Origin: Phytophthora colocasiae
Lineage: Eukaryota; Oomycota; Peronosporomycetes; Peronosporales; Peronosporaceae
Assembly (NCBI GenBank): GCA_018806915.1
Contig: JAGKQI010000064.1
Location: 496,001 to 560,000 of the forward strand
DNA: 64,000 bases
Reading direction: 5' to 3'
Shown here: positions 21,686 to 32,674 of the stretch, piece after piece
Layout of the letters: each line of letters opens with the position of its first letter
Numbering within the stretch: the first letter of the stretch is position 1
Notes under the pieces: generated by a model
What the model was told of the DNA's origin: nothing
The model's input: the letters and a program-made list of their open reading frames with translations, nothing else
Database searches by the model: none
Program-made: the position numbers and the translations under genes

Positions 21686-23166
21686 TTAGCATCTGAATAT
21701 GTATGAGTCTCGTTGCGGTACGTCAGCAGATGCGTCTGACACTCCAACGTCTCGCTCAAATGCAATCGTTCTATCATCTTTCTCCTCGTTATTACCTGCC
21801 TCCCTTCGTTCATTTTGCCGCCTCAACAGGTTCCGTTCTGGGCGATGCAGGTTTCTGCTAGCAATTCGAGCGACAAGATCAGAACGAATCTTTTCGTCCA
21901 GCAAATTCACTCGAGACCCATCATCGAGTTCAACCTCTAATGGATCCACGTGTGACCCAATTTGATCTTCTTCAAAACAGTTTACATCCACGTCCGATGC
22001 GTCATAATGTAAAGGGTCTTGGTTGTTCCAAGATCGAACATCTCTTGCCATTGACTGCAGCATTTGTTGTGGAGAAGTGTTGGTGGTCATGAGCCTTTGA
22101 GTAATGCAGAAATTATGCAGACGCATGCACGCAGATATCACAATCCGACAGTGACGAAGTCTGACGAACAGAGGCTGCTTCAGGATTCTCCACTTGTTGA
22201 CAAGAAGTCCGAATGCCATTTCGATCCTTATTCTGAGTTGGCTGACGTGAAAATTGTAGCTATCACGATCAGGGCGGTTCACCAGCTCCGCCTTATTAAA
22301 TGGTGTCATCACTCTTCTGCTCTGAACATAAGCATTATCTCCGATTACAAAATACGGACCTGAAATTTCACGAAGGGCTTTGCTCAGTTGCCAACGCTGA
22401 AATGCATAGGAATCGTTCATTCCTCCAGGTGAGCTAATCGAAAATGCCGTAAATCGTGAGAGGTGATCTGAGCAGGCTTGAACATTTAATCCATACTTCT
22501 GATAGTGTCCAGAAAAAAAAGATAATACTCGTCCACACTCATCTTTCTGGGAACACGTACTGGGCAAAGCCAACCATCGATAACACCAATACAGTTCTCT
22601 ATGACGCCATGACTACTGCAGGATCGAAAAGCAGCAGCCGAAGCACTCAATTCTTGTGGAGTTGACGGGAACTGTGGGGCTAGCTTGTCGGAATCGTTGA
22701 TCGCGAACATAACACGATACACGATACGGTAAAATGTGGCAGTGCTAACTCCCGTGATCACGCGAATGTGATGATAACTGCCTCCAGCGAGCCAGGACAG
22801 TGCACACTGCAACATCGTTGCTGGGGAAGGCGGAGGGATCCCTCGAGAACGCCGAAGAGACTGGTAGTAGTCAACTACCAAGTAGGGACCCACAATACAC
22901 AAAAGCTCTTGAAAGGTTGAAACGCTCATGCGGTAGTACCTATTAAATGCCTTCTCTTTCAACAACGTAGACGCATGGACTCGCCAGGATAGCCGTTCTC
23001 GCACCACCGGATCCGTTTTCTTTGCTCCTTGAAGTCTCTTAAACGCGACCAAACAAATGATGAGACTGCACAATTCATCGTCTACTTTCAAACTCCGCTC
23101 TTGACGTGCTGCGGAGATACACCTGCGTGAGTTTGGTTGCTTGGCTTGGGGGGAGACCACCGTCAT
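21686..23166 (-). pseudogene. PIF/Harbinger transposase with one frameshift
   Basis: From the ATG at 23166 the frame carries an HTH-like N-terminal region (YYRMSVSTFQELL, ALSWLAGGSYHHI) and the first catalytic aspartate in GVIDGW. After a shift in a run of eight A/T pairs at 22513-22520 the next frame continues with the second aspartate (VIGDNAYV) and the glutamate (RIRIEMAFGLLVNKWRIL). This is the DDE triad and spacing of PIF/Harbinger (DDE_4-type) nucleases. A charged 100-residue tail ends at 21686. A single indel in the homopolymer seems to be the only defect. It differs from the two Harbinger copies further right. The element ends were not found. Confidence 0.8.
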
Positions 23167-23530
23167 ATCCTCTTGGGCTCAATTGAACTTACTGGAATAT
23201 TATTGGGTAAAACTAAAAAAAACACTTGGCAACGCACGCGTCGTATCCAAAAGCTGTGGTACTGTTTATGGTAGACAGAATCGTCCAATGAGAATGCAAA
23301 GTGTTCATTTAGCACGCACGCGTGAGATTTACGCCTCGGTTGAGAACGCGCCTAAGAGCGATGTTCAAATAAAAAAGCGATTGCTTTTTCGAGCTAACTT
23401 ATTGCATAGACGGGACCCTCCAAAAAAGGAGCGAATTTGCCGACTCAAAAGGCGGCAAAAAGAAGTAGATTCGATACCCACTTTTCTGCAGGAGAGCTAA
23501 CTTTTTCGCTAGCGCACAAAGAGCTCCAAC

Positions 23531-25096
23531 ATGGATCATCATTCTGCGCAGGAGTTGCACGAAGAATTCGTCGCCATGGACGTCGACAGCGTCGTGGGCG
23601 TTATACCAGGTGAGGCTGATTCAGCTGATAGGGATGCTGACGCCGCGACGGAGCTCTGACACGGCATCTGTGCAGGCAGAAACCTACAAGATCTTCAGCA
23701 AGAAGCCCATGTTTTGCTGGATGAAGCGGACGTGGATATGACCGCTGAATGTGATCAAGACGCTGAGGAGGACTTGTTTCTGATGCTGAGCTTGGTATTT
23801 GTCGTACTGGGAGCTGCTTTTGGTACGATGGACTGGAGATCACTTCGAGCAGCCCCCAGTGAATGGATCACGGTTCGCTCGGACTTCTTCTACAAGCTCA
23901 AAGCCCAACGATCACCCAAAGCTTATCGAAAGACTCTTCGCTGCACGCCAGAGTCATTTGACATGCTCTGTTCGTTCCTGGAGCCCCGCTACTATGCTAA
24001 ATACGGCCTGCCGGGGAAGAATACCCAGTACGCGTTTGATTTTGGAGTTGCTGTGCTGCTTGCATACTATGGAAATGGATGCGGACAAGATGGAGATGGA
24101 ATAGGAGGAGCTGCTGTACAGCTTGGCATATCGAGAGGCGTAGCAAGCCGCTACATTAAAAATCTCGAAAAACTACTTCATGAAATGATGGACGACGTGA
24201 TATACTTCCCCGCGCCATCTTCGGAAGATGAATGGAGTGCACTAGCGGAAGGGTTTGCTGCTCGCAATGCAGATTTCCCTGATGTTGCGTGCATTTTTGA
24301 CGGCACACTGATTCGTACTCGACGACCAAAAGATTTCCAGGTAAGTGCTCTCTACGTTGAATTCAAACACATCGCCAATCGATTGGTGTTCACTGCTAAT
24401 GTTGTGCTGCTTTGTTGCAGGGATTTTATGATAAAAGCGGCAAGCCTTCATATAATTATCTGGCAGCGATTGACTACCGCTTTAAGTTTCGGTATCTGGG
24501 AGTGTTTAGCGGCAGTAATTCCGATCAATCCATGTGGAACCAGTCTACAGTCTTAGGTGCTCGAGCTCGCGATTTGTGCCCTCCTGGTATCAATTGGTTG
24601 GGTGACGCAGGCTTCAAGCTGTGGCCATTTTTAATGGTACCATTTGATGAGCGTGGGGGCAAGCGCCTAACGAGCATGCAACGTTGGTACAAGTAATCTA
24701 TTCCATTGATGTTGATGAGTTACTAAATGTGCGATATTCCACCGCAGCTACAATTACCATCTTTCAGAGACTCGAATTTTAGTGGAATGCGTGTTTGGGC
24801 GACTGAAGGCTCGTTTTAAAGTGCTTCATGGTGTGACAGATCGACGAAAACACACCACAAATGCCAGAATGATTTGCGCTGCTGCTGTCCTGCATAACCT
24901 GTTGATCGACATCGGCGACAAGCAATTCAAGCCAAAGAAACGAAACGAAGAGGCGATTCGTAAAGAGCGATGTGATTCCAGACATGTTATGTCTTCCTTC
25001 AATCAAAACTGGGATAGGACACCAGAAGAAGTCGAACTTGCTATTGCGAAGCGCAATGCATACGCACGCCGCTTTTATCAAAACGATAACGAGTAA
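23531..25096 (+). pseudogene. Harbinger transposase, copy 1 (frameshifted)
   Basis: Same exon plan as copy 2: exon 1 at 23531-23609, exon 2 at 23680-24340, exon 3 at 24421 to about 24692 and exon 4 at 24748-25096. The triad residues are present: FDGTLIRTRRP, LGDAGF and VECVFGRLK. Relative to copy 2 it has a one-base loss just inside exon 2 (about 23683-23687, AACCTAC for AACCCTTC) that throws the rest out of frame. It would have to be trans-complemented to move. It keeps Tyr where copy 2 has Cys in SYN(Y/C)LAAID. Confidence 0.85.
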
Positions 25097-25113
25097 TAAA
25101 AAACCGTCGATGA

Positions 25114-26467
25114 TCAGAAGCCGTACTCGTGCACCTCGGAGTTATCCGTCGATCGCTTGGTCATCTCTTCGAAGAGGCTAGCGGTCAGCTGCTGTAGCCC
25201 TGCGAGGCTACGCATCAGCGCCTCACTGGTAACTCGGTGTTGTTCATTAGAAGCTTCAATTGAAGATGTCAATCTGCCAAACAGTTCAGTCATCTCTCCA
25301 TTAGGTCGAGGAGGCTGGTGGCGTTTTGAAAACACTCGTTCAATGGCCTCGAACCCCGATCGCAGTGTTTCACTAACAGCATCAGCAGGTCGCTTTGTTG
25401 AAGACTGTTTAGCTTGAGTGTCACGAGTTTTTGGCTTTAGCTGTCGCTTTGGCTTTTTCACGTGCTTCGTGAGCCTCACTGGGCGATTCACTTGACTCGC
25501 TCTCCGATTCAAGTTCGTCATTCACTCCACCGTCACTCTCAATACCCTCACCGGTACCCGTCTCTGTAATTGCTTCACCAGTGCAACCTGGACGCCGTGA
25601 GAAAACTTCGCATAGCAGTGGCCAGAGTGCGGTCAACTCGGGGCCAAGTACCTTTAGATATTTTGGGTTCACTGTGACAGGATCACACGTCAAATTTCGT
25701 GGTACATCATCATCTGTAGAACTGCAATCAGAATGTTCATCATCGTCGCCATTAAGCAGAAAGTCAACAGGCATTTCAGGATACTTGCGCTCTTTGTGAT
25801 CTCTGTCTTCGTCTTCATCATCTACTGGACGGTTTCCTGTTGCCATCATGCGCTGTCGTCTAGCCTTGTAGCCCGATCGTACTGCGTCCAACTTGTTTTT
25901 AAACTGCTTCACGAGCACCTTACGCGGTTTTGCGTCTCCCCATGCCTGCTCCGCTAACGCGCGCTGCTGAAATACGTTGATGGTATCTTCCCACAAGGCT
26001 CGTTCAGCCTGTGTATTGGAGTTCTTCGTGGAGAACTTTTTCAGTATGCGCTTGTTGCGAAAGCGCGCTTCGATTACAAGTGCAGTAAGCTGTACGGTCC
26101 ACTTCATGCTGGTCACTTCACCGGGTTTTGACTTTTGGACGTCCGTGCCCTTCGCCTTTGATTTCTGGGCCTTCCGTGCTTTCGACTTGGTTTTACTGGT
26201 CGATGCAGCAGAATTGGCGATCTTCTTTCTTGTCGGCGCAGACTGACTCTCTGGATCAACTCGGCGCGGTGTTGACGTGCCATCCTTGTCGTCAGGGCTC
26301 GTATCATTTCCGTTGGAGTGATCTTCTTCATATTCTGTGTAGTAGGAGGGTAAACCTAGCGATGACGGTGGCGCAGTCACCGTTGCTATCTGCACGCGTG
26401 TGGAAGCAGCTGCCACCGGATGTGGAGTTCCTGCATCTCTTCCACGCTTGGACAGTATCGTAGGCAT
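25114..26467 (-). pseudogene. Harbinger DNA-binding ORF2 (SANT/MADF-like), copy 1
   Basis: The ATG at 26467 (MPTILSKRGRD) opens a Ser/Lys-rich N terminus with a nuclear-signal-like KSKARKAQKSKAKG. A trihelix/MADF-like domain follows (MKWTVQLTALVIEARF... LWEDTINVFQQ... VLVKQFKNKLDAVRSGYKARR), then an acidic stretch. At an A5 run (25428-25432 on the plus strand) the frame stops. The next frame continues with 100 well-conserved helical residues (ETLRSGFEAIERVFSKR... LAGLQQLTASLFEEM) to 25114. In Harbinger elements ORF2 proteins help the transposase enter the nucleus and bind the ends. Confidence 0.8.
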
Positions 26468-26833
26468 GCTTGTAGTGTCGCGCGCATGTGCGCAACACTC
26501 GCTGCGCAACGGATGCGGAATGCGGAGTGCATGTCAAAAATGGAAACTCTTAAAAATCGCATGCTGTTTCATAGGCTTAGCTATAAAAGTCGTCACGACT
26601 ACTTGGACATGGAGACTGCTTTTTCCGCCGCCTTATTTTCTCGGCCTAGATAAGTCGTAGGCGCAAAAGCAATCGCTGTTTTATTTGAACATCGCTCTAA
26701 TGTATATAACCCTAAGTATGCGAATAGTAAAAACAAGACAAACGAAAGATAATCAGTTCTCGTTGATGGCCAAAAGTAAGACCTAGTGTCGGACGCACCC
26801 TGCCAAAACACAAGATTTGTCTTACGAAAACGC

Positions 26834-27722
26834 ATGAATCAGGCGTTTACACCGCTTCCGAGTAGCGTTGGGCAGAATAAATGGCTGGTTAAAACCCGAA
26901 TTGGTTTTAACCAGGAAAAACCCAGGAAAAACCAGCCGGATTCGTGCCGAAAACTGCCGAAAACTCAAATCGGCCTAATTCAGAGGATAGCGATGTTTTA
27001 TTTATTCTTTACCTCGCAGCGGCCATCTTTAAGGAGGCCTCAGTCATGGCGGAGGTCATGACCGACGATGGCCCATTAGGGCGAAATGATGAGGCCCGGA
27101 CTCTCACTTTCCATTTCTCAGAAGAGCACTCGTTCCAGTCCACACCATGGCTCGACCGCAAAAGTCAGTATGGAGACTTTACGACACCATCGTAGCGAAA
27201 GGTCCTGGCAAGGCTTACCCTGACGTTAGATGCAAGACATAAAGCTCCACTTTGTGTCGAGGAAGGTAATGCACGTCCTAGTATCGCATTTAGCTGCCAG
27301 CCACATGAGTCGTGTGCCTTCGTCTTCCGGCGCGGCGCTTGCTTGCCTTCCAGACTCTTGGTCTCTCTCTGCACGAGGCTGCTCCCTGCATGTATCCAGC
27401 CCGCGCTAATTTGCTGGGTGCAGCGGCCTAAATCGTTTTCGGCAGTTTTCGATAGAAATGGTTATAACCAGCCGAAAACTTGCCATTTATGGTTTTAACC
27501 ATAAATGGCAGTAATTTACAGCCATTTTGCCAACGCTACTTCCGAGTATTCAATGGAGCAACTATCTGGTGGCCATGAACCGTCGACCAATGGCTACACA
27601 AACGCTAAAAGAGCTACATGTACTGACCTCGTACGGGAACAAGAGCTACAGTGCTGAGCAATACGCCAAGGCCGCAGAGGTTTTGACGCTGCAGTTGGTA
27701 TTACCGCATAAGAGATGTCTTA
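26834..27722 (+). pseudogene. Host reading frame split by a MITE and then cut by Harbinger copy 2
   Basis: Before the MITE the frame reads MNQAFTPLPS; after it the same frame resumes IQWSNYLVAMNRRP... KELHVLTSYGNKSYSAEQYAKAAEV, ending against the Harbinger at 27723. Removing the MITE with one copy of its 8-bp duplication restores a continuous frame of about 75 residues. The helical pattern is reminiscent of TPR-type proteins, but I cannot name it. It is an exon remnant of an older gene or element. Confidence 0.45.
26863..27538. mobile_element. hAT-type MITE (676 bp) with 8-bp target duplication
   Basis: Left end TAGCGTTGGGCAGAATAAATG; the right end is the inverse, CATTTTGCCAACGCTA. The flanks carry the perfect 8-bp direct repeat CTTCCGAG at 26855-26862 and 27539-27546. 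An 8-bp duplication and a TAGNGTTGG-like end are hAT hallmarks. Inner parts repeat the motif GGTTTTAACC in both orientations. No transposase is encoded, so it is non-autonomous. Confidence 0.85.
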
Positions 27723-27952
27723 GAGCGATGTTCAAATAAAACAGCGATTGCTTTTGCGCCTACGACTTATCTAGGCCGAGAAAATAAGGCGGCGGAAAAA
27801 GCAGTCTCCATGTCCAAGTAGTCGTGACGACTTTTATAGCTAAGCCTATGAAACAGCATGCGATTTTTAAGAGTTTCCATTTTTGACATGCACTCCGCAT
27901 TCCGCATCCGTTGCGCAGCGAGTGTTGCGCACATGCGCGCGACACTACAAGC

Positions 27953-29308
27953 ATGCCTACGATACTGTCCAAGCGTGGAAGAGATGCAGGAACTCCACAT
28001 CCGGTGGCAGCTGCTTCCACACGCGTGCAGATAGCAACGGTGACTGCGCCACCGTCATCGCTAGGTTTACCCTCCTACTACACAGAATATGAAGAAGATC
28101 ACTCCAACGGAAATGATACGAGCCCTGACGACAAGGATGGCACGTCAACACCGCGCCGAGTTGATCCAGAGAGTCAGTCTGCGCCGACAAGAAAGAAGAT
28201 CGCCAATTCTGCTGCATCGACCAGTAAAACCAAGTCGAAAGCACGGAAGGCCCAGAAATCAAAGGCGAAGGGCACGGACGTCCAAAAGTCAAAACCCGGT
28301 GAAGTGACCAGCATGAAGTGGACCGTACAGCTTACTGCACTTGCAATCGAAGCGCGCTTTCGCAACAAGCGCATACTGAAAAAGTTCTCCACGAAGAACT
28401 CCAATACACAGGCTGAACGAGCCTTGTGGGAAGATACCATCAACGTATTTCAGCAGCGCGCGTTAGCGGAGCAGGCATGGGGAGACGCAAAACCGCGTAA
28501 GGTGCTCGTGAAGCAGTTTAAAAACAAGTTGGACGCAGTACGATCGGGCTACAAGGCTAGACGACAGCGCATGATGGCAACAGGAAACCGTCCAGTAGAT
28601 GATGAAGACGAAGACAGAGATCACAAAGAGCGCAAGTATCCTGAAATGCCTGTTGACTTTCTGCTTAATGGCGACGATGATGAACATTCTGATTGCAGTT
28701 CTACAGATGATGATGTACCACGAAATTTGACGTGTGATCCTGTCACAGTGAACCCAAAATATCTAAAGGTACTTGGCCCCGAGTTGACCGCACTCTGGCC
28801 ACTGCTATGCGAAGTTTTCTCACGGCGTCCAGGTTGCACTGGTGGAAGCAATTACAGAGACGGGTACCGGTGAGGGTATTGAGAGTGACGGTGGAGTGAA
28901 TGACGAACTTGAATCGGAGAGCGAGTCAAGTGAATCGCCCAGTGAGGCTCACGAAGCACGTGAAAAAGCCAAAGCGACAGCTAAAGCCAAAAAACTCGTG
29001 ACACTCAAGCTAAACAGTCTTCAACAAAGCGACCTGCTGATGCTGTTAGTGAAACACTGCGATCGGGGTTCGAGGCCATTGAACGAGTGTTTTCAAAACG
29101 CCACCAGCCTCCTCGACCTAATGGAGAGATGACTGAACTGTTTGGCAGATTGACATCTTCAATTGAAGCTTCTAATGAACAACACCGAGTTACCAGTGAG
29201 GCGCTGATGCGTAGCCTCGCAGGGCTACAGCAGCTGACCGCTAGCCTCTTCGAAGAGATGACCAAGCGATCGACGGATAACTCCGAGGTGCACGAGTACG
29301 GCTTCTGA
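27953..29308 (+). pseudogene. Harbinger DNA-binding ORF2 (SANT/MADF-like), copy 2
   Basis: Same protein as in copy 1 from the ATG at 27953, with Ala for Val in ALxIEARF. It has two frame breaks. A one-base G gain at 28841-28846 (GGTGGAAGC against GGTGAAGC in copy 1) truncates the first frame at 28873. The A-run at 28989-28994 is A6, so the following frame (KKLVTLKLN...) is not the conserved one either. The conserved C-terminal helical part is still intact from about 28994 to 29308. Four or seven A's would restore the ancestral frame. Confidence 0.8.
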
Positions 29309-29325
29309 TCATCGACGGTTTTTTA

Positions 29326-30892
29326 TTACTCGTTATCGTTTTGATAAAAGCGGCGTGCGTATGCATTGCGCTTCGCAATAGCAAGTTCGACTTCTTCTGG
29401 TGTCCTATCCCAGTTTTGATTGAAGGAAGACATAACATGTCTGGAATCACATCGCTCTTTACGAATCGCCTCTTCGTTTCGTTTCTTTGGCTTGAATTGC
29501 TTGTCGCCGATGTCGATCAACAGGTTATGCAGGACAGCAGCAGCGCAAATCATTCTGGCATTTGTGGTGTGTTTTCGTCGATCTGTCACACCATGAAGCA
29601 CTTTAAAACGAGCCTTCAGTCGCCCAAACACGCATTCCACTAAAATTCGAGTCTCTGAAAGATGGTAATTGTAGCTGCGGTGGAATATCGCACATTTAGT
29701 AACTCATCAACATCAATGGAATAGATTACTTGTACCAACGTTGCATGCTCGTTAGGCGCTTGCCCCCACGCTCATCAAATGGTACCATTAAAAATGGCCA
29801 CAGCTTGAAGCCTGCGTCACCCAACCAATTGATACCAGGAGGGCACAAATCGCGAGCTCGAGCACCTAAGACTGTAGACTGGTTCCACATGGATTGATCG
29901 GAATTACTGCCGCTAAACACTCCCAGATACCGAAACTTAAAGCGGTAGTCAATCGCTGCCAGACAATTATATGAAGGCTTGCCGCTTTTATCATAAAATC
30001 CCTGCAACAAAGCAGCACAACATTAGCAGTGAACACCAATCGATTGGCGATGTGTTTGAATTCAACGTAGAGAGCACTTACCTGGAAATCTTTTGGTCGT
30101 CGAGTACGAATCAGTGTGCCGTCAAAAATGCACGCAACATCAGGGAAATCTGCATTGCGAGCAGCAAACCCTTCCGCTAGTGCACTCCATTCATCTTCCG
30201 AAGATGGCGCGGGGAAGTATATCACGTCGTCCATCATTTCATGAAGTAGTTTTTCGAGATTTTTAATGTAGCGGCTTGCTACGCCTCTCGATATGCCAAG
30301 CTGTACAGCAGCTCCTCCTATTCCATCTCCATCTTGTCCGCATCCATTTCCATAGTATGCAAGCAGCACAGCAACTCCAAAATCAAACGCGTACTGGGTA
30401 TTCTTCCCCGGCAGGCCGTATTTAGCATAGTAGCGGGGCTCCAGGAACGAACAGAGCATGTCAAATGACTCTGGCGTGCAGCGAAGAGTCTTTCGATAAG
30501 CTTTGGGTGATCGTTGGGCTTTGAGCTTGTAGAAGAAGTCCGAGCGAACCGTGATCCATTCACTGGGGGCTGCTCGAAGTGATCTCCAGTCCATCGTACC
30601 AAAAGCAGCTCCCAGTACGACAAATACCAAGCTCAGCATCAGAAACAAGTCCTCCTCAGCGTCTTGATCACATTCAGCGGTCATATCCACGTCCGCTTCA
30701 TCCAGCAAAACATGGGCTTCTTGCTGAAGATCTTGAAGGGTTTCTGCCTGCACAGATGCCGTGTCAGAGCTCCGTCGCGGCGTCAGCATCCCTATCAGCT
30801 GAAGCAGCCTCACCTGGCATAACGCCCACGACGCTGTCGATGTCCATGGCGACGAATTCTTCGTGCAACTCCTGCGCAGAATGATGATCCAT
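29326..30892 (-). CDS. PIF/Harbinger transposase, copy 2, apparently intact (four exons)
   Basis: Exons 30814-30892, 30082-30743, 29730-30001 and 29326-29674 (minus) join in phase through GT-AG introns of 70, 80 and 55 bp to give 453 residues. A 6-bp-earlier donor for the last intron would give 451. The acceptor of intron 1 is inferred from phase. Catalytic residues: D234 (FDGTLIR), D309 (LGDAGF), E351 (VECVFGRLK), the triad of Harbinger DDE nucleases. The N-terminal third has a helical domain (YRKTLRCTPESFDMLCSFLEPRY) and an HTH-like GISRGVASRYIKNL likely to bind DNA. It cuts and pastes the element with the ORF2 partner; in this copy that partner is frameshifted. Confidence 0.85.
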
Positions 30893-31074
30893 GTTGGAGC
30901 TCTTTGTGCGCTAGCGAAAAAGTTAGCTCTCCTGCAGAAAAGTGAGTATCGAATCTACTTCTTTTTGCCGCCTTTTGAGTCGGCAAATTCGCGGCCTCCT
31001 TTTTTGGAGGGTCCCGTCTATGCAATAACTTAGCTCGAAAAAGCAATCGCTTTTTTATTTGAACATCGCTCTTA

Positions 31075-32674
31075 TCTCAACCACAACTTTTGTTGAGCCA
31101 AAAGTACGACACGGTGTCGTACTTCTTTGTCATTGGCCAAAAAGAGTTTTCTTGTGGTCCTTAGCATTAAAACAAATCCGCCTCAGCGTGGCAGACCCCC
31201 CTTCTCCGCCACTCGTCTTCTAAAGCCCCACCAGCCACCAACGCTGCCTTGACTCGAGATGCTTCACATCGTAACAGCAACACAGAGCTTACTTTATCCC
31301 GTGCTAACCCACTCGCCCACGATGAGCGAGTACTTAGTGCTGAGAATGTGAGAAACGCGTGCACTTCTTCTCGAACTCAGACCGTGTATCGATATCCGTG
31401 GTATCGCAGCATGGCTTCGCGCTACACAGCCCGACGGCGAGCGCTTCTTTGATGATAATGGTGGTCTAAATGTCAATGTGTTCTCATGGTGGTATAATAG
31501 TCAGTATGTACTCAAGTTCAGGCTACAGTTTGTGCTCTTCCTGAGTCTTTGGCCCCTCGATTTGCTAAGCTACGGGAACAAAAAGGGATTTACGGGACTG
31601 GTATAACGCAGCAGCAGTTCAAGGATACAATGCGTAGACCGTTAGCCACGCTCGGATGCGGTCTGTCCTCAGAGTTATTCACCGACAACTATTATTCACT
31701 TTTGGCCAGGTGATGGCAAACTGCACACACTTCCAGAAATCTTTGAGTTTCCGAGCACAGATGTACTGCACGTTGGTATCTGTGGTGGTTCGGGAACGAA
31801 GTCGAAGGCCAGCCCCAATACAAGTCAGTATCAACGCATGACCTGGCGGCACGAAAAAAGCGTCAAACGTACTCAGAATGGCGCATGATGTTGGAGCTGC
31901 AATTGAGAGAGATACCGGCACTTTACCTTCCTCCTCAATGACTGAGCAGCAGGCGGCAATGCTCTGCGTCACCGGTGTCATCAGCCTGCCGCTCAGCTTC
32001 TCAACCAGTTCCCACCTACCACGCAGTTGAAAGTCATGACTATGCTTCGTCTAGCTCATCAAGCAGCACACACAAACAACCAAAACGCACACATTAGAGT
32101 ACAGACCTAGGAAGAAGAGGAAGGAAGACTAAACGCACTTACTTGTAACTTCGTTCACTGCGTCTGCTTGTACTTCACCGTCTAAGCTGTGCTTGGCCTT
32201 TTGACGAATCACAACCCACCGTTTCTTTGTCGTCTGACTGTCTTACGAAGGCTCGACACAAGTGATTGATGTCTCAACTTCATCAGATCCAATTCAAACA
32301 CCGCCTATAGATACACTGTCAATTCAAACACCGCCTATAGATACACGGACAGCACCTGCTCCCTGATGCCACAAGAAGTTACATGTTCTGTACTCTGTAT
32401 TATACGTCGTCGCAGCAACAAACTTGAGCACTAGTGTCAACCTCTCCATTCATTGCTCACATGGCTACATCTTTTTCTTGTGGGCAGCGGAAGAGATGTT
32501 CACTATAATCTATATTCTTATAATCGGTAATATCCGATGATATCGATTCTCAAAACAATAGAATTTTTTCCACTCATTCCCTTTAAAAATAAATACCTAT
32601 GATCTTAACTCATGAAACACCACTGCGCAAACATCACTCCATTATCAAATTGCCATCAACCAAGCTAAGTCTTC
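31075..32674. other. Remnant sequence between Harbinger copy 2 and the HIS4-like gene
   Basis: No intact gene. Short coding-like scraps in changing frames are seen at about 31440-31640 (…DGERFFDDNGGLNV, LPESLAPRFAKLREQKG) and 31690-31920 (FWPGDGKLHTLPEIFEFPST, TYSEWRMM). They look like a decayed repeated gene I cannot name. From 32400 the sequence is AT-rich and probably holds the HIS4-like promoter. Confidence 0.45.
32290..32346. repeat. Two-copy 30-bp tandem repeat
   Basis: CAATTCAAACACCGCCTATA followed by GATACACTGT, repeated once with a 30-bp period; the second copy diverges after about 27 bp. Noncoding context. Confidence 0.9.

Larger units (their letters stand above)
23356..26697. mobile_element. 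PIF/Harbinger element, copy 1 (3342 bp)
   Basis: Starts GAGCGATGTTCAAATAAAA (23356) and ends with its inverse (…ATTTGAACATCGCTC, 26697). The imperfect inverted repeat is about 33 bp. It is flanked by the 3-bp duplication TAA (23353-23355 and 26698-26700), the TWA target typical of PIF/Harbinger. Inside are a transposase on the plus strand and a SANT/MADF-like DNA-binding ORF on the minus strand, convergent, the usual two-gene layout of autonomous Harbingers. An almost identical copy lies inverted at 27723-31071. Confidence 0.92.
27723..31071. mobile_element. PIF/Harbinger element, copy 2 (3349 bp), inverted relative to copy 1
   Basis: Same ends as copy 1 (GAGCGATGTTC... at 27723, inverse ending 31071). 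Flanked by TTA at 27720-27722 and 31072-31074, so it inserted independently at its own TWA site. Internally it is nearly base-for-base the reverse complement of copy 1, with scattered substitutions and a few indels (for example extra bases near 30990). Very recent relationship. It carries the better preserved transposase. Confidence 0.92.

Noticed and set aside
25421..26509. Start of the Harbinger ORF2 upstream of 26467
   Set aside because: The longer frame begins at a non-ATG codon; the ATG at 26467 (27953 in copy 2) is the supported start.
26834..27720. Possible APC5 (TPR) fragment
   Set aside because: The helix pattern is suggestive but the match is too short to name.
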